Below, piece after piece: positions 50,506 through 60,332 of a stretch of 64,000 bases of DNA (the first letter of the stretch is position 1; the number at the start of each line of letters is the position of its first letter). Made by a program: the position numbers and the translations under genes. The stretch is from assembly GCA_041861885.1 (NCBI GenBank), contig JBGVUE010000001.1:1662001-1726000 (forward strand), written 5' to 3'. The notes under the pieces are model-generated. The model did not search any database and was not told the DNA's origin. It saw only the letters and a list, made by a program, of their open reading frames with translations. This stretch comes from Haloimpatiens sp. FM7315 (GTDB taxonomy: Bacteria; Bacillota; Clostridia; Clostridiales; Clostridiaceae).

Positions 50506-51488
50506 TTAATATAATCCATTTTCAAAAATATTTCTGACCTTATTTATATCTTTAGTCTTACCTAATGCTAATATAAGTTTAATCCTAGCCTTTTGACCTG
50601 GTAAATCGTCGCCAAATATAACCCCCATATTTCTTAGCATTTTACCTCCACCTGGGTATCCGTAAGAATCCATTACTCTACCTCTAAAACATCTAGACAC
50701 TAGCACAACAACTACATGATTTTTAATTGCTTTTTCAACACTCTCAGCCATTTTAGGAGGTATATTACCTCTCCCCATACCTTCTATAACTATCCCTTTA
50801 CATCCTTCTTTAACGCAAAAGTCAATTAGCTTTCCATCCATTCCTGCTACAGCTTTTATCAAATCAACTCTTGGTTCAATTTCATCTGTATCTATGTATT
50901 GCTTCTTTAAAGCATCTCTATAAAAAATTACTTTATTGCTATCTATTATGGCAATAGGTCCAAAATCTGGAGTCTGAAAAGTATTTAAATGCATGGTATG
51001 GGATTTAGTAACTTCACTTGCGGAATGTAACTCATCATTTAAACAAACCATAACTCCTTTGTTTTTTGCTTCCTCACTTATGGCTGTACAAATGGATGCT
51101 GCTAAATTTGCAGGACCATCATATCCAAGTTCAGAACTATTTCTCATAGAGCCTGTTACTATTACAGGTTTTTCACTTTTAATTGTCAAATCCAAAAATA
51201 AGCTGTTTCTTCTAATGTATCTGTACCATGAGTTACAACTACACCACAAATATCATCTCTTTTTAATAAATCTTTAACATAATTTGAAAGTTTCATCATA
51301 ATTTCAGGTGTCATATGAGGTCCAGGAAAACTTGAGAAATTATAAGACTCAACATCTGCATATTCCTCAATTCCGGTAACCATGTGAAGAATCTCATTTC
51401 CACTAAGCGTAGGAACTGCTGCCTGAATCCTTGGATCTACCTTCATTGATATAGTACCCCCATTAAATACAACTGCAACTTTTTTCAC
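50506..51488 (-). CDS. ansA: L-asparaginase, type I (frame broken once)
   Basis: Hydrolyses asparagine to aspartate and ammonia. The catalytic Thr motifs are in NGGTISM and THGTDTLEETAY, with SMRNSSELGYDGPANL after the break and RCFRGRVMDSYGYPGGGKML. One base added in the A5 run 51194-51198 gives YFLDLTIKSEKPVIVTG. About 327 residues. GTG 51488 has GGAG 6 bases upstream; the longer frame to 51551 is poor. The aspartate product could feed the neighbouring aminotransferase (inference). Confidence 0.92.
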
Positions 51489-51638
51489 AACTATCTCCCC
51501 CATAAATATATATTTTTTAATCAAATAACTTTTTGAAAGAAATCTTTCCATACAAATTTATTTTACAATATTTTTCTCATAATTACATCATAAAATAAAT
51601 AAATTATATACTTTATATTTTAATTATATACTTTTATA

Positions 51639-51683
51639 TAAAAAAACTGCAAAGTTAGCACACTTTTTATTCTAACTTTGCAG
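51639..51683 (-). terminator. Terminator of the holin-like gene
   Basis: CTGCAAAGTTAG (51647-51658) and CTAACTTTGCAG (51672-51683) form a perfect 12-base stem around 13 bases, followed on the minus strand by seven U. Confidence 0.85.
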
Positions 51684-51699
51684 CTTTAAGCCTACAAAC

Positions 51700-51930
51700 T
51701 TACTTATTTTTTTCATTTTCATTGGAACTATTCTCTGTTTTATCGTCTAAATAGCCTTTATTATTAGTATTAGGATTACTTAGTATTCCAGCTAGAACTA
51801 AAATTCCTAATAAAGAATTTATTATTTCATTATAATTTTCAGGCAATATTTTCACTCCAAATCCTTCTAGCACTAAAGGAATAAAAGCAAAAATCGACAC
51901 CCAGAGTCCGTAGTTCTTAAATCTTTCCAC
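51700..51930 (-). CDS. Phage-holin-like protein (phi LC3 type)
   Basis: 76 residues with two likely TM segments (LWVSIFAFIPLVLEGFGV; INSLLGILVLAGIL) and a NPNTNNKGYLDD segment that resembles the NPTTKGLSDS end of phi LC3 holins, then a charged Asn/Glu tail. A holin makes membrane pores that release endolysin. No endolysin or other phage gene is near, so this is an orphan. The start is GTG 51930 behind GGGAG. It has its own promoter and terminator. Confidence 0.75.
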   Translation of the reverse strand: MERFKNYGLWVSIFAFIPLVLEGFGVKILPENYNEIINSLLGILVLAGILSNPNTNNKGYLDDKTENSSNENEKNK

Positions 51931-51964
51931 TATATAACATCTCCCAAAAGCACTTTAATTTATT

Positions 51965-51993
51965 ATATTATCTAAATTATCTATGTGTTACAA
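51965..51993 (-). promoter_or_regulatory. Promoter of the holin-like gene
   Basis: TTGTAA (minus strand 51988-51993), 17-base spacer, TAATAT (51965-51970). Confidence 0.55.
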
Positions 51994-52130
51994 AATTGAG
52001 CTATTAAATTTTTTTGACTACACTAATTTGGTTATAATTATGAAGCCTTCTGTGCTTTTTTAACTTTTATATTTTTATGTTATAATGGTAGCAACGAAAT
52101 TTAACCTTAACTATAAAGGAGATATGTATT

Positions 52131-53008
52131 ATGGCTGATGTTACCTTTGGCGTAAAAGTAAATCAAGAACTAAAAGAAAAATTAACTAGTTTGATGAGAA
52201 CTTCTGGTTTGCAAGGAAAAGATTTTATGCAAAACTTAATTAATATATATGAAACAGAAAAATTAAAAGATTCAGTTCCTGAAGTAGCACAAGATATTAA
52301 TGAACTTCAATACTTAACTTCTAGAATTAATTCTATATATATTAATCTAGCACACAGAATTGATAATATTAAAGATTCAAATAAAGAATCCTATGAAAAC
52401 ATATTACAAGAAAGGAATAGCGCTCTTCAAAATTTTGAAATAGCTTTAAAGGACCTAAAGGCGAAAAACGAATTGCTCTCAAAAATTTAACTGAATTTAA
52501 AAATGAAAATAAAGATTTAAAATCTGAGCTTTCCCAAATTCAAGACACTAATTCCAGCAACAAGCTTCTCATAAAAGAATATAATGAAAAAATATTTGAA
52601 TTTTCAAGTAAGCTAAATGAGTTGAAAAAGCACACTGAAGAGAACATTAAAATCAAAAAGAGTTTAGAAGAATATAAATTAAAAATCGATTCCAAGGACT
52701 CTATGTTAAAAGATAAAATAGCTGAAATAGAAAACAAAGAAAAAATTATAGAAAATCTTAAGAACTCATTAGAATTAGTTAAAAAGAGCAAAGAATCCTT
52801 AAGCAAAGATTTAAGGGACAAACTAACCTTAGAAAAGGATAAATCTATACTAGAGCTTAAAATAAGCTATCAGGATAAAATAAATGATTTAAATACTGAA
52901 TATAACGATAAAATCAAAAATTTATTATTGGAACTCGAAAGACCAAAAAATATAAATAAAGATACAAATCCTAGTAACATAAATGATACCTCAGACGTAA
53001 AATATTAA
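52131..53008 (+). CDS. Ribbon-helix-helix + coiled-coil protein (frame broken once, function unknown)
   Basis: About 292 residues after repair. Residues 1-45 (VTFGVKVNQELKEKLTSLM, then SGLQGKDFMQNLI) have the shape of an RHH DNA-binding domain: a short strand then two helices. The rest is a long, Glu/Lys-rich coiled coil (about 95-270), ending in a polar Asn/Asp tail. One base added in the A5 run 52481-52485 connects the two frames (AKNELLSKNLTEFKNENK). AAAGGAG precedes the ATG. The architecture resembles KfrA-like plasmid partition proteins, but I do not recognise the family. It is divergent from the holin-like gene and upstream of spoIVA. Confidence 0.8.
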
Positions 53009-53066
53009 TGAGGAAACTTTTTTCTCTCTTTATTCCATATATTTTACTATGAGGGGAGAGTATTTT

Positions 53067-53153
53067 ATGTTTGCATGTGGATTTGGATGTTACTGTTTGT
53101 GTTATGTGATTTTTATAATAATTATTTTAGCTCTATTATTTCTTTGGTGCTAA
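53067..53153 (+). CDS. 28-residue Cys-rich membrane peptide, YjcZ-like
   Basis: Reads MFACGFGCYCLCYV, then one hydrophobic helix (IFIIIILALLFLWC). GAGGGGAG lies 7 bases before the ATG. The Gly/Cys/Tyr start and single TM match the general form of YjcZ-type sporulation peptides. It follows the RHH gene and is convergent to spoIVA. Too short for normal calling; assignment by shape only. Confidence 0.6.
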   Translation: MFACGFGCYCLCYVIFIIIILALLFLWC

Positions 53154-53170
53154 ATATATATATGAATTTA

Positions 53171-53196
53171 ACAGGCTGGTTGTAAAATCAGCCTGT
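53171..53196. terminator. Inverted repeat between converging small gene and spoIVA
   Basis: ACAGGCTG (53171-53178) and CAGCCTGT (53189-53196) form an 8-base perfect stem between the ends of two converging genes, so a bidirectional terminator is likely. No good U run on either side. Confidence 0.5.
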
Positions 53197-53205
53197 AATT
53201 AATGA

Positions 53206-54684
53206 TTATAGTATTATACATATCAAATTTCCATTACCTTCGTTTATGATTTTCTCTAAAGTTTTTTGAAGTTTCATCTGTATATCTTCAGGCATTTTAT
53301 ACAATTTCTTTTGAAGACCATCCTTAACTAAAACCTCTAGGGATTTCCCAAACATATTACTTTGCCATATTTTAGAAGGATCATTTTCAAATTGATCCAA
53401 AATTGATTTTACTAATTCCTCGCTCTGTTTTTCCGTACCCATTATTGGCGATATTTCAGTATTTATATCTGCCTTAATAAAATGCAATGATGGTGCGCTA
53501 GCTTTTAATTTAACTCCATATCTTCCACCTTGTTGTACTATTACTGGCTCTTCTAATTTCATTTCATTTAATTGTGGTGCTACAAGACCATATCCTGTTT
53601 CTTTTACATCTTTTAGTGCTTGTGCTACTTTATCATATTCTATCTTTGCTTTGTATAAATTTTCCACAATCTCTAAAAGTTCATTCTCACTTTTAATATC
53701 ATTGTTACACTTCTCTCCTAGTATTCTTAAGAAAAGATCTTTTTTAGGTTTTAATTCTAATCTTGCAGTACCTTCTCCCATATTTATTTCTACTAAGTTA
53801 TAATTGTCTAAGAATTCAATCTTACTCAAATTTAATACGGATTTTTTTATATCTCTTATCTTATACACATTTTTACACATATCTTTTATTAAACTCATAA
53901 AATTAGTTTTCAACCAATGAGTACATTTTAGTTTTTCTATCCACTCAGGGATATCCACATTAATTTCTTTAATTGGAAATTCCTTTAGAACCCTTTCAAA
54001 TATATTTGTTATATCTTCTTCTTTCATGTTTAATACATCTACTAATTGAACTGGTACATCATACTTAATCTCTAATTCATTTCTAAGTTCAATAGTTTTT
54101 TGGTCATCTATGTTTTTGCTATTCAAGACTACTATAAATGGCTTGTTAATGGACTTTAGCTCATTTATAACTCTTTCTTCTGCCTTTATATAATCATCTC
54201 TTGTAATATCTGTAATGGAACCATCAGTAGTTACTACTAGTCCTATAGTAGAATGTTCATTTATAACTTTTTTAGTACCTATCTCAGCTGCCTCTTCAAA
54301 AGGTATTTCATAATCATACCAAGGAGTAGTTACCATCTTAGGTGTTTCTTCCTCTTTATAACCTATTGCTCCATTCACTATATAACCTACACAATCCACC
54401 ATTCTTACCTTAAATTTTGTGTTTTCATTTATGTTAATATCTATAGCTTCATTGGGAACAAATTTAGGTTCCATAGTATGAATAGATTTACCTGAGCCAC
54501 TTTGAGGCAGCTCGTCTTTAGCCCTTTCTTTTTTATGAGGATTTTCAATGTTTGGTAAAACCATAAGCTCCATGAATTTCTTAATAAATGTTGATTTACC
54601 TGTTCTAACTGGTCCTACTACGCCTACATATATGTCTCCTTGCGTTCTTTCTGCAATATCATTATATATATTGAAGTTTTCCAA
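53206..54684 (-). CDS. spoIVA: Stage IV sporulation protein A (coat morphogenetic ATPase)
   Basis: 492 residues, the same length as Bacillus SpoIVA. It polymerises on the forespore to found the coat, anchored by SpoVM. The ATPase domain has Walker A GVVGPVRTGKSTFIKKFM, then VRMVDCVGYIVNGA (Walker B/sensor region) and VVTTDGSITDI; the C-terminal part ends in Gly/Asn/Leu-rich EGNGNLICIIL. The start is TTG 54684 behind GGGAGG with 7-base spacing, which gives ENFNIYNDIAERTQGDIYVG, the standard N-terminus. Under sigma-E in other spore formers. Confidence 0.97.
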   Translation of the reverse strand: MENFNIYNDIAERTQGDIYVGVVGPVRTGKSTFIKKFMELMVLPNIENPHKKERAKDELPQSGSGKSIHTMEPKFVPNEAIDININENTKFKVRMVDCVGYIVNGAIGYKEEETPKMVTTPWYDYEIPFEEAAEIGTKKVINEHSTIGLVVTTDGSITDITRDDYIKAEERVINELKSINKPFIVVLNSKNIDDQKTIELRNELEIKYDVPVQLVDVLNMKEEDITNIFERVLKEFPIKEINVDIPEWIEKLKCTHWLKTNFMSLIKDMCKNVYKIRDIKKSVLNLSKIEFLDNYNLVEINMGEGTARLELKPKKDLFLRILGEKCNNDIKSENELLEIVENLYKAKIEYDKVAQALKDVKETGYGLVAPQLNEMKLEEPVIVQQGGRYGVKLKASAPSLHFIKADINTEISPIMGTEKQSEELVKSILDQFENDPSKIWQSNMFGKSLEVLVKDGLQKKLYKMPEDIQMKLQKTLEKIINEGNGNLICIIL

Positions 54685-54725
54685 GTTATAACCTCCCATT
54701 ATTCACATATTAACATTATATATAT

Positions 54726-54749
54726 ATTAATATTAATTGAAAATATTAC
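54726..54749 (-). promoter_or_regulatory. Possible sigma-E-type promoter of spoIVA
   Basis: GTAATATT at 54742-54749 (minus strand) matches the sigma-E -35. The region 14-15 bases further is AT-repetitive and matches the -10 only partly (5 of 8). It lies just after the gpsA terminator. Confidence 0.3.
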
Positions 54750-54781
54750 AAAAAATCTATGTAATTTACATTACATAGATT
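54747..54781 (-). terminator. Terminator of gpsA
   Basis: AATCTATGTAAT (54754-54765) pairs perfectly with ATTACATAGATT (54770-54781) around 4 bases, followed on the minus strand by U4-5. Confidence 0.8.
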
Positions 54782-54788
54782 AAAGATT

Positions 54789-55780
54789 CTATACTTCATC
54801 TTTTTTATCTCTTGTCATTAAATCATAGACTCCATACTTAGGATCAAGTCCATTAAATAACACTTTATAAAGAGCCTCTGTAATTGGCATAGAAACTTCT
54901 AGCTTGCTACTTAAATTATAGAAGGCCCTACAGGCCTTTACACCTTCAACAACCATGCCTATCTCTTTGCAAGCTTCATCTGTAGCTACACCTTTACCAA
55001 TTAATATACCAGCTCTTCTATTTCTACTGTGCATACTTGTACAAGTAACTATTAAATCACCCATACCAGTAAGACCATAAAAAGTTTCTCTTCTACCGCC
55101 TATCTTCATGCCTATTCTAACAATTTCACTCATTCCCCTTGTCATAAGTGCAGCTTTTGTATTGTCACCATAACCAATTCCATCAGAAATACCCGCTGCT
55201 AACGCTATTATGTTTTTTACAGCACCACCTATTTCAACACCGATTATATCATCATTTGTATACACTCTGAATTTGTTGGTCATAAATAAATCTTGTACCT
55301 CTTTAGCATATTCCATGTGCTTTGAACTTACAACTACAGTGGTTGGGATATCTAAAGCCACTTCTTCTGCATGACTTGGCCCTGATAACACTGCAACCCC
55401 TGATATTTGTAAAGTTTCTTCTATAACCTCAGATAATCTTTTTTCTGATACTTCATCTATACCTTTAGCAATGCTTATTACTATTTTATCCTCTGTTATA
55501 AACTCTTTTATGCTGTTACAAATGTCTTTTATTGCATGAGATGGAACTGATAATACAATATATTTATTATCTTTTATAACTTTATTCAAATCACTTAGTG
55601 CCTTTACGTTTGAAGGTATTATAATGTTTGGTAAGTATTTTATATTTTCTCTTTTAACATTAATATCTTCTATGACTTCTTCTTTTCTGTCCCATATGTC
55701 TACATTTGCTCCTTTTTTAGCTAGCATCACAGCTAATGCAGTTCCAAAACTTCCTGCCCCCAAAAAGCAATGCCTCCCAT
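54789..55780 (-). CDS. gpsA: Glycerol-3-phosphate dehydrogenase [NAD(P)+] (frame broken at N-terminus)
   Basis: Makes sn-glycerol-3-phosphate for lipid synthesis. Rossmann motif [17 protein letters not shown], then [29 protein letters not shown] and [13 protein letters not shown]. The raw frame starts too late. One base added in the A5 run 55762-55766 gives [16 protein letters not shown] from ATG 55780, whose SD (AAGGAAGG) lies in the end of der, one base before. About 330 residues. Confidence 0.95.
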
Positions 55781-55781
55781 G

Positions 55782-57098
55782 TTATTCCTTCCTTTCTCTA
55801 AATACCAATTTTATGCCGGTACCTTTAAAATTAAAGCTTTCTCTTAATTTATTTTCTAAATATCTTTGATAAGAAAAGTGCATTGTACTTGTATCATTTA
55901 TAAAGAATACAAAAGTAGGGGGTTTTACACTAACCTGAGTTGCATAATAAATTTTTAATCTTCTTCCTGCAACTATAGGTGGTTCCTGCATCAATACTGC
56001 CCTACTTACCACTTCATTTAATATACCTGTGGAAATTCTTTGACAGTAGTTTACATAGCAATCCTTTGCCATGCTTAAAACTTTATGGACTCTCTGTCCT
56101 GTTTTGGCAGAAATAAATAAATATGGAGCATAACTCATAAATGATAATTTAACACCAAAATCTCTCTTGAATTTATCTAGAGTTTTATCATCTTTTTCAA
56201 TTAAATCCCATTTATTAACTATTACCATAATAGCCTTGTTCATTTCATGAGCATAGCCTATTATTTTTTCGTCTTGGTCACTTACTCCTTCTTCTGCATC
56301 TATCATAAGTATACAAACATCCGCTTTTTCTACAGAAGTCAATGTTCTTATAACGCTATACCTCTCAATTTCTTCTTTAACTTTACTTTTTCTTCTAAGT
56401 CCTGCTGTATCAACTAATATGAACTTACCTTCTTTTGTTTCAATATAGCTGTCTACAGAATCTCTTGTAGTTCCTGGTATATCACTTACAATATTTCTTT
56501 CTTCCCCTAATATCTTGTTTATCAAAGAGGATTTTCCTACATTAGGTTTTCCTACAAAAGAAATTCTAATGTATTCATCTTCTTTCTCTTCTGCTTCTGA
56601 ATCATCAAAGTGTTTTATAACCTCATCTAGCATATCACCAAGTCCTAAACCTTGAGCAGCTGATATAACATTAGGGTCACCTAATCCTAAATTATAAAAT
56701 TCATACTTATTGTCTTCATCTTTTAGTTTATCAATCTTATTTACTACTAAAACTACTGGTTTTTTACTTTTTCTAAGCAATTGAGCAACTTCATAGTCTG
56801 CTCCTGTTAATCCTTCTTTACCATCTACAATAAACATAATTACATCACAAGTCTCCATTGCAATTTGAGCTTGCCTTCTCATTTGTGAAACAATTATGTC
56901 TTCATTTTGAGGTTCAATTCCCCCAGTATCAATTATTGTAAATTTGTGATTAAGCCATTCAGACTGGGCATATATTCTATCCCTAGTAACTCCTGGTCTA
57001 TCATCTACAATAGAAATCCTCTCTCCTGCTAACTTATTAAATAAAGTTGATTTACCTACATTAGGTCTTCCAACTATGGCTACAATAGACTTTGTCAT
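55782..57098 (-). CDS. der: Ribosome biogenesis GTPase Der (EngA)
   Basis: Double GTPase for 50S maturation. Two G domains: [16 protein letters not shown] (about 9) and [16 protein letters not shown] (about 183), each with DTGG/DTAG and NKxD motifs, followed by a KH-like domain ([10 protein letters not shown]). 438 residues. It follows the DUF512 gene by 3 bases and precedes gpsA by 1 base, so three genes are coupled. Confidence 0.98.
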   Translation of the reverse strand: MTKSIVAIVGRPNVGKSTLFNKLAGERISIVDDRPGVTRDRIYAQSEWLNHKFTIIDTGGIEPQNEDIIVSQMRRQAQIAMETCDVIMFIVDGKEGLTGADYEVAQLLRKSKKPVVLVVNKIDKLKDEDNKYEFYNLGLGDPNVISAAQGLGLGDMLDEVIKHFDDSEAEEKEDEYIRISFVGKPNVGKSSLINKILGEERNIVSDIPGTTRDSVDSYIETKEGKFILVDTAGLRRKSKVKEEIERYSVIRTLTSVEKADVCILMIDAEEGVSDQDEKIIGYAHEMNKAIMVIVNKWDLIEKDDKTLDKFKRDFGVKLSFMSYAPYLFISAKTGQRVHKVLSMAKDCYVNYCQRISTGILNEVVSRAVLMQEPPIVAGRRLKIYYATQVSVKPPTFVFFINDTSTMHFSYQRYLENKLRESFNFKGTGIKLVFRERKE

Positions 57099-57101
57099 AG
57101 T

Positions 57102-58441
57102 TTATTGTTCCTCCTTACTATATGTATTTATTATATCTATTAAATCTTCCCCTGTATAATCACATAGCAATACTTTTCTTTTAAAACTATTCTCTAAGTC
57201 TTCTACAGTTACATCGTCTAATAGAATTTTATCTGAGTTTTGTTCTAATTCATATCCTCTTCTAATCATATTATTTGGTAAAATTATATATTCGTTCAAA
57301 TCCTCTAAACTAGTTTGTTTTATTATATCCTGTCCAGTCAATAAACCGGCTACCGTTATTGTTTCCCCAAAAAATGATTAATTACCTTTTTGACTTTTAT
57401 ATCAATTTTGTTATTTTTTATCATTATACTTTGTGCTACTTTAAACAACTCATTATATGCAGAAACTCCAGTTATTATAGTAAAGCTTCCTTTTGCCTTA
57501 GTGTTTAGATTTTTCAGCTTTTCACTTATAGTCTCTCTAAGGAGTCTTATCATGCCAATACCATCTTCTAATTGCCCATATCCTTCATAAAATTCCTTAT
57601 TTGGTACGTCTAAACCAGCCATTATATAAAATTCGTCCGCAAGTCTTACAAAAGCACTACCTATTTCCTTAAGGTATTTATTTTGAAGGCGAGATATATT
57701 TTCAATTTCTTTTCCAGCTAAAACTTTATCATAAAGTTTTAGACTATGCAATCCCTCTCTAAATCTAGTAACTCCTATAGGCACTACAGCTACACTTTTT
57801 ACTGAAGGATAAAGTCTATATAAATCTTCAATAGTATTCTCTAATTCCTTACCATTATTAATACTAGGACAAGAAACTATTTGGCAATTCATTTCTATAT
57901 AATTTAAAGCCATCTTTTTCATTATATCATAAAGCCTACCTGCAAATCTATTATTAAGCATTTTAACTCTTAATTCAGGGTTAGTTGTATGGACAGATAT
58001 ATTTATAGGACTAATCTTATAGTTTATTATCCTATCGATTTCTTCATCTTTCATATTAGTTAATGTTACAAAATTCCCCTGAAAAAAAGACAATCTAGAA
58101 TCGTCATCTTTAAAATATAGGGTTTTTCGCATACCTTTTGGTAACTGATCTATAAAACAAAATATGCATTTGTTACTACAACTTCGAGGCCTATCTAAGA
58201 TAAAATCTTTAAATTCTATACCTAATTCTTCATCGTAGGCTTTATCTATCTCTATATCCCATATTTCTCCACTTGGCTTTTCTACTTCTAAATCTATATA
58301 TTCATCAGTTATTAAAAATTTATAATCTATAATATCTTTAACTTTATTACCATTAATGCTTAATAATTTATCCTTTACTTCAATTCCTACTTCTTCTGCA
58401 ATGCTTCCTTGATACACTTTTAATATTTCATTTTTGTCCAT
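57102..58441 (-). CDS. PDZ + radical SAM DUF512 protein (frame broken once)
   Basis: About 446 residues. An N-terminal PDZ-like domain (SIAEEVGIEVKDKLLSINGN) precedes a radical SAM cluster SCSNKCIFCFIDQLP (CX3CX2C), then the DUF512 C-terminus (FTIITGVSAYNELFKVAQSI). One base added in the A6 run 57369-57374 gives NHFFGETITVAGLLTGQDI and joins the rest. The partner and substrate are unknown; the gene is next to der in most clostridia. GGAGGA precedes the ATG. Confidence 0.88.
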
Positions 58442-58775
58442 TTAAGTTTAATGTCCTCCCAACATGTAGTTTAATTCACACCTATTAAGTAATGATACAT
58501 TAATTAAAACACTACGTCAACGGAATTATTTTTTTAATCCAATAAGCTCATTACACCCAAATTACTTTACACTAATATACTATTCTTTTAAAATAATAAC
58601 TTAAAATTCTAAAAAATATAATTGAAGAAAGCCATAAGAAATATTTTTATAAAATTTAAGTTTACTATTCTATAGCTTCAAATATAATTTCAATGTTTAA
58701 TTATTATATTTATGTGTATTAACTAAAAAAGCCCTTATAGTAGAGCTTTTGGGGATTCGGTTAATTTATAGTTAC
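58442..58775. other. 334-base spacer between the pst operon and the DUF512-der-gpsA genes
   Basis: AT-rich. It holds the pst terminator at 58724-58750 and presumably the promoter for the DUF512 operon, but I see no confident pair of -35/-10 boxes. Short ORFs on either strand have no SD. No RNA structure recognised. Confidence 0.6.
58724..58750 (-). terminator. Terminator of the pst operon
   Basis: AAAAGCTCT pairs with AGGGCTTTT (58742-58750 with 58727-58735; one G-U) around a 6-base loop, then U3-5 on the minus strand. It lies 26 bases after the last pst gene. Confidence 0.75.
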
Positions 58776-59581
58776 TTAGGAATTTTTATCTACACAATAT
58801 TTTTTTATTATATTCTTTCCATTATCACTTTTTACATAAATTATAAATTCATTTAAGGAACTACTTAGCTCATCACCATAATACATATAAATTGGCACTA
58901 CCATTTCATACAAACCATTTTTTATGTTATTTTTATTTAACATAACTCCATTTAAATTCAAAGTCTTTTCTTCTGTGCCCAAATGCATCATAGGGATGAA
59001 TGCTAAAGTTTCTTCATTATTTTTTACCTTTTTCTTTATGGCTTCTATATCATTTAAATGAACAAATTCATTTTTAAAATTGCTGTCAATTTTAGAATCT
59101 ACTTTATCTTTTACATAACTTTCTACAAATGAGTATATTCCATTATATAAAACTATATCTAAATTTAAACTTTCACCGTTTAATTCAGTCCATCTCCTTA
59201 TAACTCCTGAGTATATATCATTTAATTTATCTGTATTTATATTACTTATTTTTTTGTTTTTATTAACAACCATGGCTATTCCATCTGTACCAAGTTCCAC
59301 CTTATTTTTGCTTGTAATTTTACTGTTTTTGTAACTAATTATAATCTCTTCATTTTTAATTTTACTTTTAAAATTATCTAAACTATCTACTAATTTTAAT
59401 TCCACACTTTCTTTAGTGTTAACATTGTAATTTTCTACTAATTCATTAACTAGTGGATATATTGATCTATCACAAACAATATAGTTTCCTTTTGTGACTT
59501 TATTATTTACATCGCTATTCTTCTTACAACCATATAAAAATAAAAAGCAAAAACCATTAATAATATTACAAATTTTTTCAT
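58776..59581 (-). CDS. Second PstS-like substrate-binding lipoprotein (frame broken in signal peptide)
   Basis: After one base is added in the A run 59542-59546, ATG 59581 (SD GGGAGC) gives MKKFVILLMVFAF-LFLYGC, a proper lipoprotein signal with Cys at the lipobox. The body (about 268 residues) is a type-2 periplasmic-binding-like fold: ELGTDGIAMVVNKNKKISNI, LNDIYSGVIRRWTEL and IYMYYGDELSSSLNEFIIYVKSDNGK all align with PstS landmarks. However, the Ser/Gly-rich phosphate loop of true PstS is reduced. It might bind a related anion or act as a sensor. It is the last gene of the pst operon, after phoU. Confidence 0.78.
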
Positions 59582-59640
59582 AATTCACTGCTCCCATAAT
59601 TTTATAATATACACTAATAGTTTTTGCATTTTTTATTATT

Positions 59641-60297
59641 TTATTCATTTAAATCAACTTGTTCACCAGTAACCAAATATATAGTCCATTCACATATATT
59701 TGTAATATGATCTGCTATTCTCTCTAAAAATTTACATATAAACAAAAACTGTGTGGATTGATTAATTGTTTTTGTATCTTCAACCATTAATACTAAAAGT
59801 TCACTAAATACTTGTTTATAAATAGCATCAACTTTATCATCCATTTTACAAACTTCATAAGCCCTATCAACATTCTCATCTATATATGCATCTAAAGAAT
59901 TTTTTAACATTTTCTCAACCATTTCGCACATTCTTGGTATATCAATTAATTCTTTTATATAAACTTCATTTTTTAACCTTATAGCAATTTTAGATATATC
60001 TACAGCATGATCTGCTATTCTTTCAATATCTGTTACAATCTTTGCTGTAGTAAAAATATATCTTAAATCCGAAGCCAAGGGCTGCTGCATGGCTATAAGC
60101 TTAATACACTTATCTTCAATATTTCTTTGCATATCATCTACTATGTCATCATTATTTATTACCTCAAGAGCTAATTTTTCATCTTGATTAACAAGTGCTT
60201 TCATACATAAAGATATTTGCTTTTCAGTTACACTCACCATTCTTAATAGTTCTGCATGAAGCTCTTTAAGTTTGTTTTCAAATACTTCCCTTACCAA
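59641..60297 (-). CDS. phoU: Phosphate transport regulator PhoU
   Basis: About 218 residues, all-helical. Each of its two repeats holds the metal-binding pattern (ALEVINNDDIVDDMQRNIED; YEVCKMDDKVDAIYKQVF) and DIERIADHAVDISKI / LERIADHITNICEW. It restrains the Pst transporter and the Pho two-component system. I take TTG 60297 (GAGG 8 bases upstream) as the start rather than GTG 60306. It follows pstB. Confidence 0.95.
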   Translation of the reverse strand: MVREVFENKLKELHAELLRMVSVTEKQISLCMKALVNQDEKLALEVINNDDIVDDMQRNIEDKCIKLIAMQQPLASDLRYIFTTAKIVTDIERIADHAVDISKIAIRLKNEVYIKELIDIPRMCEMVEKMLKNSLDAYIDENVDRAYEVCKMDDKVDAIYKQVFSELLVLMVEDTKTINQSTQFLFICKFLERIADHITNICEWTIYLVTGEQVDLNE

Positions 60298-60332
60298 TAA
60301 AATCACCTCTTATTTATATTTTTATATTTATT

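Noticed and set aside
52014..52038. TTGACT/TATAAT promoter pair upstream of the RHH gene
   Set aside because: The spacer is 13 bases, too short for sigma-A; the TATAAT at 52081-52086 is a better -10, though its -35 is weak.
58442..58775. AT-rich spacer as a replication-related site or small gene
   Set aside because: No iterons, no DnaA-box cluster and no frame with an SD; only a terminator is clear.
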